Source: Clostridia bacterium (GTDB taxonomy: Bacteria; Bacillota; Clostridia; Christensenellales; UBA1242). Taken from it: a stretch of DNA of 6,878 bases. A model generated the notes under the pieces. That model saw nothing but the letters and a program-made list of their open reading frames with translations. It was not told the origin of the DNA and did not search any database. The stretch lies in assembly GCA_017616705.1 (NCBI GenBank), contig JAFZXQ010000099.1, positions 1 through 6,878 on the forward strand, read 5' to 3'. The translations under genes and the position numbers were made by a program. This document shows, one piece after another, positions 1 through 6,050 of the stretch (position 1 is the first letter of the stretch; each line of letters starts with the position of its first letter).

Positions 1-623
1 GCGTTTATTTAACCGCTATAATTTCAGTTGATAAAAGCAAAGAATTTTTGCCTATTGTTTCGCCTTGTTTAGGAAAAATCTTGGCAATAGAAGTTTATAG
101 TGGAAAACAACTTGTTAGCGTTAATCAAATTGTTAACCCTAATCAAGAATTGGTTTCGCCAAGGGTTTTAGATAATGGTTTAGTTGAGCCGGCGCGCGCA
201 GTTATTAAGATAAGTGGGTGGGCTAATTTTAGTGAGTTTGTTAGCATTAATGAAGAGGTTTTTGTTAGAACAGGGAATAGTTATAAAGTTAGGTTTTTAA
301 ACATTTTTGGTGTTGATTTGTTGAAAAGTAAAAGCGTTAAATTTAGTTATTATGAAACTAGCGATAAAGAAATTGTTGTAAGCAATAGTCTGTTACCAAT
401 AGAAGTTATTGAGCGAACATATTATGAATTAGAGCCAGCAACTAAAGAGCGAGATATTAATAGCGTTAGCGAACAAATTAAAGAAAAGAGTAAAAACGAA
501 GCAATGAAACTTGTTCCAGATGGGGCAACTAATATAACAACAAAAACTATTTTTGAAATTAATAGTAATGGCGGAGAAGCAACAACTTTTGTAAAATTTG
601 AATTAAATATTTTAGATGATTAA
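1..623 (+). CDS. yqfD: YqfD-like sporulation protein, C-terminal part (5' end outside window)
   Basis: The frame is open from the left edge (codons read from base 3) to TAA at 621-623, giving about 206 residues with no start, so the gene begins outside the window. The fragment resembles the extracytoplasmic part of YqfD, a protein of the sporulation stage IV family whose molecular role is poorly defined. Near its start it has a hydrophobic stretch and the segment LGKILAIEVYSGKQL, matching the family pattern of a 'G.I..I.V.SG..LV' strand pair. Next comes PARAVIKISGW, resembling the family's 'A...V.ARTW' region. It ends with a long charged helix (KEKSKNEAMKL) followed by alternating beta strands, the usual YqfD ending. 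No membrane segment is visible in this part. Position supports the call: in Bacillota yqfD lies just upstream of phoH and ybeY, although phoH and yqfF are not between them here. The match is from family memory and context, and overall similarity is modest. Confidence 0.68.
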   Translation, partial: VYLTAIISVDKSKEFLPIVSPCLGKILAIEVYSGKQLVSVNQIVNPNQELVSPRVLDNGLVEPARAVIKISGWANFSEFVSINEEVFVRTGNSYKVRFLNIFGVDLLKSKSVKFSYYETSDKEIVVSNSLLPIEVIERTYYELEPATKERDINSVSEQIKEKSKNEAMKLVPDGATNITTKTIFEINSNGGEATTFVKFELNILDD

Positions 624-629
624 ATTTCT

Positions 630-658
630 TTGAAAAATTCAATTATATATTGTATAAT
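630..658 (+). promoter_or_regulatory. SigA-type promoter of ybeY-era, predicted to give a leaderless mRNA
   Basis: A -35 box TTGAAA (630-635) and a perfect -10 box TATAAT (653-658) are separated by 17 bases, the optimal spacing for the housekeeping sigma factor. Counting from the -10 box puts +1 at about base 665, which is the A of the ybeY-era ATG. The box lies in the 41-base gap after the yqfD stop. No purine-rich ribosome binding site lies between 640 and 664. The promoter call rests on consensus match only. Confidence 0.75.
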
Positions 659-664
659 AAAACT

Positions 665-2020
665 ATGAAGATAAATATAATTGGAAAAGTTGATAGCGCT
701 TTGAAGGCTGTTGCTGAAGATGCAACTAAAAGCGTTTTAAAAGAAGAAGGGCAACCAAACAACATTGAAGTTACAATTAAATTTGTAACGGCTGATGAAA
801 TTAGGTCGCTAAATTTAGCAAAGAGAAATAAAGATAGCGAAACTGATGTTTTGAGTTTTCCTAACACTCTTTTGGTTGCGGGGCAAAAGTTAGATAAGAG
901 TTATTTAGCCCTTAATTCTTTTGACGGAAAAAATATTTATCTTGGCGACTGCGCGCTTTGTTTGCCGGTTGCAAAAAAACAGGCTAAAGAGTTTAACGTA
1001 ACGCTTGAAAGCGAGGTAAGAAAACTTATTGTTCATTCAATTCTTCATCTTCTTGGTTATGACCATATTAAAGATGAAGATTATGTTAAGATGCATGCCG
1101 TTGAGAATAAAATTTTAGGCGAAGAAAAAGAGTTTAAATCTGGTTTTGTTGCCGTTGTTGGAAGGCCAAATGTTGGCAAGAGCAGTTTAGTTAATGCGCT
1201 TGTTGGCGAAAAAGTTTCAATAACAAGCCCAAAGCCTCAAACAACTCGTAATAAGATTTACGGAATTTTTAATGATAAAGATTGCCAAATAGTTTTTGTT
1301 GACACCCCTGGTGAAATTCACGCAACAAACAAGCTCGCTAAATATATAGAGAAATCTATTAGCGAAGGCGCAAAGGGCGTTGACGCAATAATTATAGTTG
1401 TTGACGGCGCAAAAATTGGGCAAGAAGACTATAAAATTATCGAAAAATATGCTAAAAGCAAAATCCCTGTTTTTGTTGTTATTAATAAAACAGATATTGC
1501 TAGTTACCAAGAAGTTTACCCAAAACTAGCCAAACTTAATGAATATAAATTTATTAGCGAGTTTGTTTCGGTTTCAGCTTTAAAGAAAAAGAATTTAAAC
1601 GAACTAATAAGCAAATTAAAAGCAGTATTGCCTAATGGTGAACCGCTTTTTGACGAAGATAGTTATACTGATAAATCAGTTAGGTTTATGGTTAGCGAAA
1701 TAATAAGAGAAAAAGTTTTGCTCTTAATTCAAAAAGAGATTCCACATTTTTCAGCAATTGAAATTTTATCATATAATGAAAGTAAGGGGCTTGTTAAAAT
1801 TAGCGCAGATATAATTTGCGAAAAGCCTAGTCATAAGCAAATAATAATCGGCAAAAATGGCGATATGATTAAAAAGATAGGAACGCTTGCTAGAACTGAT
1901 ATTGAAAAACTTGTTGGAAAGAAAGTTAACCTTGAGTTGTTTGTTAAGGTTAGAACAGGTTGGCAGGGTGACTCATTAGTTTTAGGCGACCTTGGCTATG
2001 ACCTTAAAAGCCTTAGTTAG
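665..2020 (+). CDS. ybeY-era: YbeY-Era fusion: rRNA maturation endoribonuclease joined to ribosome-assembly GTPase
   Basis: This is a 451-residue protein in one uninterrupted frame. Residues 1-153 are YbeY, the metal-dependent endoribonuclease for 16S rRNA 3'-end maturation and rRNA quality control: TDVLSFP (60-66), LGD (93-95) and the metal site HSILHLLGYDH with His124, His128 and His134. Residues about 154-451 are a full Era GTPase: P-loop GRPNVGKS (166-173), switch I threonines in KPQTTRNK, DTPG (213-216), NKTD (274-277) and SAL (304-306). A C-terminal KH domain follows with IIGKNG around 394-399 and the usual WQG...LGDLGY ending. Free-standing Era normally begins a few residues before 'SGFVAVVGRPNVGKS', so there is essentially no linker. 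All catalytic motifs look intact, so both activities are expected in the cytoplasm on the small-subunit precursor. The ATG at 665 is chosen over the in-frame TTG at 650 because YbeY starts there (MKINI) and the TTG overlaps the promoter. dgkA and cdd, found between the two genes in B. subtilis, are absent. Confidence 0.95.
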   Translation: MKINIIGKVDSALKAVAEDATKSVLKEEGQPNNIEVTIKFVTADEIRSLNLAKRNKDSETDVLSFPNTLLVAGQKLDKSYLALNSFDGKNIYLGDCALCLPVAKKQAKEFNVTLESEVRKLIVHSILHLLGYDHIKDEDYVKMHAVENKILGEEKEFKSGFVAVVGRPNVGKSSLVNALVGEKVSITSPKPQTTRNKIYGIFNDKDCQIVFVDTPGEIHATNKLAKYIEKSISEGAKGVDAIIIVVDGAKIGQEDYKIIEKYAKSKIPVFVVINKTDIASYQEVYPKLAKLNEYKFISEFVSVSALKKKNLNELISKLKAVLPNGEPLFDEDSYTDKSVRFMVSEIIREKVLLLIQKEIPHFSAIEILSYNESKGLVKISADIICEKPSHKQIIIGKNGDMIKKIGTLARTDIEKLVGKKVNLELFVKVRTGWQGDSLVLGDLGYDLKSLS

Positions 2021-2081
2021 ATAATTTTTGACGATAACCGACAGAATAAAGTTTTAGTTTTAGGATAAAATTTAATTAAAA

Positions 2082-2089
2082 GGGAGGGG
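2082..2089 (+). promoter_or_regulatory. Strong Shine-Dalgarno of the small ORF
   Basis: GGGAGGGG contains GGAGG (2083-2087) five bases before the ATG at 2093. It is the best match to the anti-Shine-Dalgarno in the window and is the main reason to believe the 55-codon frame is translated. Confidence 0.8.
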
Positions 2090-2092
2090 AAA

Positions 2093-2260
2093 ATGGCAAA
2101 CCAAAAAGATATAAGAAAAATTGAAGCAATAACATGGGAGCTTTTGCATTATTCTCCTTCAAAACTTGAAGAAAATGGGCTTAGCCCAATAAATCTTGTT
2201 GGCGCTAACTTAAAGTGTAGGGAAATCATTAAAGAAAACGAAAACAACCAAGAAAAATAA
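2093..2260 (+). CDS. Small hypothetical protein (55 aa) between era and recO
   Basis: ATG at 2093 to TAA at 2258-2260 encodes 55 residues, starting MANQKDIRKIEAITWELLHY and ending KENENNQEK. It is hydrophilic, with no signal peptide or membrane segment. It reads as an N-terminal helix, a central Pro/Gly turn (SPSKLEENGLSPINLVG) and a charged Glu/Asn/Lys tail, with one cysteine (Cys42). I do not recognise the family. Its position equals that of yqzL, a roughly 47-residue protein of unknown function between era and recO in Bacillus, and both have a tryptophan in the N-terminal part. The sequences are otherwise not obviously alike, so homology to YqzL is unproven. A very strong ribosome binding site precedes it, and recO starts 10 bases after its stop, so the two are probably co-transcribed and perhaps translationally linked. 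Confidence 0.72.
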   Translation: MANQKDIRKIEAITWELLHYSPSKLEENGLSPINLVGANLKCREIIKENENNQEK

Positions 2261-2270
2261 ATAGGAACTT

Positions 2271-2999
2271 ATGGAAGAAATTAAAACACAAGCGATAGTT
2301 TTAAAAAGTAGTGATTATAAAGAGGGTGGGAAACTTCTCACTCTTTTTTCAGTTGACTACGGCTTAATAACCGCTAAAATTAAGGGGGTAACAAAGCCAA
2401 AATCAAAACTTGCTTTTGCCGCCCAACCGCTTTGTTTTGGAGAATATATTTTAGTTGAAAAATATGGTTATACTGTTATAAACTGCACTTCTATTGAGAG
2501 TTTTTATTCGCTTTCAAAAGACTTTGATAAATTTATTAGCGCTTCGGGAATGCTTGAAATTGTTAGCATAATTGTTAAAGAGCAAGAGTCTAACGCTATA
2601 TTGTTTGTTGAATTACTTAAAGCGCTTAAAATGCTAGAATATTCTAATGCCGTTCCGCTAGCAGTTTTCATTAAATTTTTTATTGATTCACTTAATGTTG
2701 CTGGCTATAAATTAGGGTTAGATAAATGCTTGTTTTGTGGGGATAATAATTCACAAAAATATAAGTTTAGTTTTTCTCATGGTGGGCTTGCTTGCGCTGG
2801 TTGCGGTGATGCTAATTCAATAAGCCTTTCTCAAGGCGAGGTTGCGGTTTTAAAGAATATTAACATGACTGAAATGGAAGATTTAGAAAAACTTAGATTT
2901 ATTGGAGTTGAAAACCTTTGTAGCGTTGTTAAGGTTTTAAATAAATACTTTAGCGATAAAACAGGTGAAGTTTTAAAGGCTGTTAAAGACTATATTTAA
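2271..2999 (+). CDS. recO: DNA repair protein RecO
   Basis: RecO loads RecA onto SSB-coated single-stranded DNA together with RecR in the RecFOR gap-repair pathway, and anneals complementary strands. The 242-residue length is normal for the family. The N-terminal OB-fold opens with the typical 'TQAIVLKSSDYKEGGKLLTLFS' start, followed by GLITAKIKGVTKPKSKLA. A helical middle follows, then a four-cysteine zinc-finger-type motif: Cys153 and Cys156 (CLFC), and Cys175 and Cys178 (CAGC), close to the spacing seen in Bacillota RecO. The start at 2271 is supported by AGGA at 2263-2266, a modest site with only four bases of spacing, and by the family N-terminus. It directly follows the small ORF and is closed by an intrinsic terminator, so it ends a transcription unit. 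No truncation or missing key residue is seen. Confidence 0.93.
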   Translation: MEEIKTQAIVLKSSDYKEGGKLLTLFSVDYGLITAKIKGVTKPKSKLAFAAQPLCFGEYILVEKYGYTVINCTSIESFYSLSKDFDKFISASGMLEIVSIIVKEQESNAILFVELLKALKMLEYSNAVPLAVFIKFFIDSLNVAGYKLGLDKCLFCGDNNSQKYKFSFSHGGLACAGCGDANSISLSQGEVAVLKNINMTEMEDLEKLRFIGVENLCSVVKVLNKYFSDKTGEVLKAVKDYI

Positions 3000-3025
3000 A
3001 TTGGGCAGTAATGCCCAATTTTTAT
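2998..3025 (+). terminator. Intrinsic terminator after recO
   Basis: A ten-base-pair perfect stem, 2998-3007 with 3012-3021 (AAATTGGGCA/TGCCCAATTT), is capped by a GTAA loop of GNRA type. It runs straight into a T-rich tract (TTTTTATT). The stem begins inside the recO stop codon. It should separate recO from ppdK. Confidence 0.9.
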
Positions 3026-3046
3026 TATAAAAATTGCCCAAAAAAG

Positions 3047-3075
3047 TTGTTAATAAAAGTTAATGGTGGTATAAT
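3047..3075 (+). promoter_or_regulatory. Extended -10 promoter of ppdK
   Basis: A -35-like TTGTTA (3047-3052), a 17-base spacer and a perfect TATAAT (3070-3075) are preceded by TGG (3067-3069), forming the TGnTATAAT extended -10 motif. The start site is predicted near 3081-3082, giving a leader of about 25 bases that contains AGGAG (3096-3100), six bases before the ATG. This looks like a strong promoter independent of the upstream operon. Confidence 0.85.
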
Positions 3076-3106
3076 ACAAAAGTCACTATAAAAAAAGGAG
3101 AAAAAT

Positions 3107-5752
3107 ATGGCAAAAAAATACGTTTACTTATTTAGTGAAGGCAATGCTCAAATGCGTGAACTCCTTGGCGGTAAAGGTGCTAACTTAGCCGAAATGACTA
3201 ATTTAGGTCTTCCTGTTCCTCAAGGTTTTACGATTTCAACTGAAGCCTGCACACAGTATTACGAAGACGGAAGGCAAATCAATCCTGAAATTCAAGCCGA
3301 AATTATGGAATACATTAAAAAGATGGAAAACATAACCGGTAAGAAGTTTGGGGATAAGGTTAATCCGCTTCTTGTTTCTGTTAGATCTGGCGCGCGTGCT
3401 AGTATGCCAGGAATGATGGACACAATTTTAAACCTCGGCTTAAATGAAGAGGTTGTTGAAGTTATCGCTAAGAAAAGTGGTAACCCTCGCTGGGCATGGG
3501 ATTGTTACAGAAGATTTATTCAAATGTTTAGCGACGTTGTTATGGAAGTTGGTAAGAAATATTTTGAAAAACTTATTGACGAACTTAAAGAAAGAAAACA
3601 TGTTACTTATGACGTTGAATTAACTGCTGATGATCTTAAAGAGCTTGCTTATCAGTTTAAGGCTGAATATAAAAAGCAATTAGGAAAAGATTTCCCAGAT
3701 GATCCTAAAGAGCAATTATTTGAAGCAATTAAAGCAGTATTTAGAAGCTGGGATAACCCAAGGGCTAACGTTTATAGAATGGATCACGATATTCCTTATT
3801 CATGGGGAACTGCCGTTAACGTTCAAATGATGGCTTTTGGTAATATGGGCGAAACTAGTGGAACGGGTGTTGCATTTACTCGTAACCCTGCAACTGGTGA
3901 AAAAGGCTTAATGGGTGAATTCTTAATGAACGCACAAGGTGAAGACGTTGTTGCGGGCGTTAGAACTCCTATGCCAATTGCTAAGATGGCTGAAATTATG
4001 CCAGAAGTTTATGAACAATTCTTAAAGATTTGTGATACTCTTGAACATCACTATCGTGATATGCAAGATATGGAATTTACGATTGAAGACAGAAAACTTT
4101 ATATGCTTCAAACTCGTAACGGAAAGAGAACGGCTGCTGCCGCAATAAGAATCGCTTGCGACCTTATTGACGAAGGCATGATAACAGAACAAGAAGCCGT
4201 TATGCAAATTGATGCTAAAAGCCTTGATATGCTTCTTCACCCAACATTTGATGCTAATGCACTTAAAGCAGCAGATAAAAATAATGTTATCGGAAAAGGT
4301 ATTGCTGCTAGCCCTGGTGCTGCTGCTGGTAAAATTGTGTTTACTGCTGAAGATGCTGTTGCTCATGGCAAAAAGAAAGAAAAGGTTGTTTTAGTTCGTC
4401 TTGAAACAAGCCCAGAAGATATTGAGGGAATGAAATATGCCCAAGGTATTTTAACTGTTCGTGGTGGTCAAACCTCTCACGCAGCCGTTGTTGCTCGTGG
4501 TATGGGAACTTGCTGCGTTTCTGGTTGCGGCGAAATTAAGATGGATGAAGAGAATAAATGCTTCACTCTTGCTGGGAAAACCTTCCATGAAGGCGATTCA
4601 CTTAGCCTTGACGGAACAACCGGTAAGATTTATGACTGCGAGATCAAAACTGTTCCTGCTGACCCAAATAGCGGTTATTTTGGAAGAATTATGAAACTTG
4701 CAGATAAGTTTAGAGCATTAAAAGTTAGAACTAATGCTGATACTCCAGCTGATGCTAGAAGGGCTCGTGAACTTGGCGCACAAGGTATTGGTTTAACAAG
4801 AACTGAGCATATGTTCTTTGATCCAGATAGAATTGGCGCATTCAGAGAGATGATCTGTGCTGACACTAAAGAAGAAAGAGAAGTTGCTTTAGCTAAGATT
4901 GAACCAATGCAACAATCTGACTTTGAAGGCTTATTTGAAGCGCTTGAAGGTAACCCTGTTACAATTAGATTCTTGGACCCACCACTTCATGAGTTTGTTC
5001 CAACTGATGAGGAAGATATCAAGGCTCTTGCTAAGGCGCAAAACAAAACAGTAGCCGAGATTAAACAAATCATTGCTGACCTTCATGAGTTTAACCCAAT
5101 GATGGGTCACCGTGGTTGCAGACTTACTGTAACTTATCCTGAAATTGCAGTTATGCAAACTAGGGCAATTATTAAAGCAGCAATCAATGTTTCTAACAAA
5201 CATAAAGATTGGAACGTTGTTCCTGAAATCATGATTCCACTTATTGGTGAAACAAAAGAATTAGCATTTGTTAAGAAGGTTGTTGTTGAAACTGCAGATG
5301 AAGTTATAGCTAAAGCTAAATCTAACCTTAAATATGAAGTTGGAACGATGATTGAAATTCCTCGTGCCGCTCTTATTGCTGATAGTATTGCAACTGAAGC
5401 CGAATTCTTCTGCTTTGGAACAAACGACTTAACTCAAATGACATTTGGATTCTCTCGTGATGATGCTGGCAAATTCTTACCAAGTTATTATGCTAATAAG
5501 ATTTATGAATCTGATCCATTTGCTCGTCTTGACACAACCGGTGTTGGCAAACTTATGGAAATGGCTGTAACTCTTGGAAAACAAACAAGAAAAACTCTTC
5601 ATGTTGGAATTTGTGGTGAGCATGGTGGTGATCCTAGCTCAATCGAATTCTGTCATAAGATAGGGCTTGACTATGTTTCTTGCTCTCCTTATAGAGTGCC
5701 TATTGCTAGGTTGGCAGCTGCGCAAGCCAACATAAAGTCACCTCGAATTTAA
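3107..5752 (+). CDS. ppdK: Pyruvate, phosphate dikinase (PPDK)
   Basis: PPDK interconverts pyruvate + ATP + phosphate and phosphoenolpyruvate + AMP + pyrophosphate in the cytoplasm. Many anaerobes use it in glycolysis or to regenerate PEP. At 881 residues it is full length. The N-terminal ATP-grasp nucleotide domain has GGKGANLAEM (21-30), with Lys23, SVRSGARASMPGMMDT around Arg93, and LQTRNGKRT around Arg337. The central swivelling domain has GGQTSHAAVVARGMG with the phosphorylated His458, and Thr456 two residues earlier is the site that DUF299 regulators phosphorylate in known PPDKs. The C-terminal PEP/pyruvate barrel carries GLTRTEHMF (562-570), EIMIPLIG (707-714), FGTNDLTQMTFGFSRDD (770-786) and the acid/base Cys836 in GICGEHGG. 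All key residues are present. It has its own promoter and ribosome binding site. It uses CGT arginine codons often (at least 13), unlike ybeY-era, which suggests high expression. The last residues, IKSPRI, and the stop lie in an inverted repeat and appear to extend the usual ending. glyQS and a PPDK regulator gene are not next to it. Confidence 0.97.
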   Translation: MAKKYVYLFSEGNAQMRELLGGKGANLAEMTNLGLPVPQGFTISTEACTQYYEDGRQINPEIQAEIMEYIKKMENITGKKFGDKVNPLLVSVRSGARASMPGMMDTILNLGLNEEVVEVIAKKSGNPRWAWDCYRRFIQMFSDVVMEVGKKYFEKLIDELKERKHVTYDVELTADDLKELAYQFKAEYKKQLGKDFPDDPKEQLFEAIKAVFRSWDNPRANVYRMDHDIPYSWGTAVNVQMMAFGNMGETSGTGVAFTRNPATGEKGLMGEFLMNAQGEDVVAGVRTPMPIAKMAEIMPEVYEQFLKICDTLEHHYRDMQDMEFTIEDRKLYMLQTRNGKRTAAAAIRIACDLIDEGMITEQEAVMQIDAKSLDMLLHPTFDANALKAADKNNVIGKGIAASPGAAAGKIVFTAEDAVAHGKKKEKVVLVRLETSPEDIEGMKYAQGILTVRGGQTSHAAVVARGMGTCCVSGCGEIKMDEENKCFTLAGKTFHEGDSLSLDGTTGKIYDCEIKTVPADPNSGYFGRIMKLADKFRALKVRTNADTPADARRARELGAQGIGLTRTEHMFFDPDRIGAFREMICADTKEEREVALAKIEPMQQSDFEGLFEALEGNPVTIRFLDPPLHEFVPTDEEDIKALAKAQNKTVAEIKQIIADLHEFNPMMGHRGCRLTVTYPEIAVMQTRAIIKAAINVSNKHKDWNVVPEIMIPLIGETKELAFVKKVVVETADEVIAKAKSNLKYEVGTMIEIPRAALIADSIATEAEFFCFGTNDLTQMTFGFSRDDAGKFLPSYYANKIYESDPFARLDTTGVGKLMEMAVTLGKQTRKTLHVGICGEHGGDPSSIEFCHKIGLDYVSCSPYRVPIARLAAAQANIKSPRI

Positions 5753-5863
5753 GCGAATAAGTGCAGAAAATGCGAGTCTCGCATGCTTGGGAGTACAATG
5801 AGTACGCCCTGCGCAAGACTCGCTCTTTTTTCTTTCTTCTTCATCATAAATTCGAGGCGACTT
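5735..5863. repeat. 129-bp inverted-repeat element overlapping the ppdK 3' end
   Basis: The arms AAGTCACCTCGAATTTA (5735-5751) and TAAATTCGAGGCGACTT (5847-5863) are inverted copies of 17 bases with one mismatch (A5740 against C5858). They enclose a second large hairpin. The left arm encodes the last PPDK residues KSPRI and two of the three bases of the stop. The right arm read on the minus strand also gives codons for KSPRI, so the mismatch is a silent third-position change (TCA/TCG). There is no transposase. The layout resembles a small non-autonomous mobile repeat (MITE-like), or alternatively an inverted duplication of the gene end. No clear target-site duplication is visible. Confidence 0.6.
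5772..5830 (+). terminator. Large branched-looking terminator hairpin after ppdK
   Basis: GCGAGTCT (5772-5779) pairs with AGACTCGC (5816-5823), followed by TCTTTTTTCTTTC. The stem continues inward: CGCA (5780-5783) with TGCG (5810-5813), GGG (5789-5791) with CCC (5807-5809), and GTAC (5793-5796) with GTAC (5802-5805), closing on an AATGA loop. Internal interruptions are TGCTT on the 5' side and CA on the 3' side. The GC-rich stem plus U-run makes this a good intrinsic terminator for ppdK. It is much longer than needed for termination. Confidence 0.82.
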
Positions 5864-5905
5864 AGGGAATATTTTGTTACAAATTTCTAGGATTTTATAT
5901 CTATT

Positions 5906-5920
5906 AATTCAAAGCGACTT
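5906..5920. repeat. Degenerate extra copy of the inverted-repeat arm
   Basis: AATTCAAAGCGACTT matches the right arm segment AATTCGAGGCGACTT (5849-5863) at 13 of 15 positions in direct orientation, 57 bases further on. It may be a remnant of an older or larger copy of the element, or chance in AT-rich sequence. Confidence 0.4.
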
Positions 5921-5951
5921 TTTAGTTTTCTTAAATATTTAAAAAAATAAT

Positions 5952-5957
5952 TATAAT
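5952..5957 (+). promoter_or_regulatory. Candidate -10 box for dnaG
   Basis: A perfect TATAAT lies in the AT-rich gap, which would start a transcript near 5964 with a leader of about 80 bases. The -35 region is poor (TTCTTA at 5928-5933 with an 18-base spacer), so in this AT-rich context the match may be fortuitous. dnaG does need a local promoter if the terminator upstream works well. Confidence 0.35.
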
Positions 5958-6016
5958 TAAAGGGAATAAAGAATTTTTGTCGAACTAATTATTGTATGTA
6001 TTTTTTAAGGTAATTA

Positions 6017-6050
6017 TTCATTACTTAAAAAAATAAAAGGAAGTAATGGA
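6017..6050 (+). promoter_or_regulatory. Hairpin covering the dnaG start codon
   Basis: CATTACTT (6019-6026) is perfectly complementary to AAGTAATG (6041-6048), which includes the whole dnaG ATG. One G-U pair (6018/6049) and one more A-U pair (6017/6050) extend the stem to ten pairs. The 14-base loop holds most of the ribosome binding site AGGA (6038-6041). The stem is AT-rich, so moderate stability is expected. Such a fold could limit initiation of DnaG synthesis. Confidence 0.5.

Noticed and set aside
48..50. TTG at 48 as a true start of the first gene
   Set aside because: The frame is open back to the window edge and the upstream codons continue the same domain, so the gene starts outside the window.
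650..664. In-frame TTG at 650 as the start of ybeY-era
   Set aside because: It overlaps the -10 box of the promoter, lacks a ribosome binding site, and would add MYNKT before the normal YbeY start at 665.
2028..2071. TTGACG (2028-2033) and TAAAAT (2066-2071) as a promoter for the small ORF and recO
   Set aside because: The boxes are 32 bases apart, far from the usual 16-18, and no better partner was found for either.
4022..5203. Antisense and alternate-frame open stretches across ppdK
   Set aside because: They are shadows of a full-length conserved enzyme, lack start signals and resemble no known protein.
5749..5847. 32-codon minus-strand frame within the inverted-repeat element (ATG at 5847, TAA at 5749)
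   Set aside because: It has no ribosome binding site or promoter, and coincides with the terminator hairpin, which explains its sequence better.
5874..5901. TTGTTA-16-TATATC as a dnaG promoter
   Set aside because: The -35 equals that of ppdK, but the -10 is weak and such matches are frequent in AT-rich gaps. The TATAAT at 5952 is slightly better.
5931..5942. Palindrome TTAAATATTTAA upstream of dnaG as an operator
   Set aside because: It is made only of A and T in an AT-rich gap, where such palindromes arise easily by chance, and it matches no operator I know.
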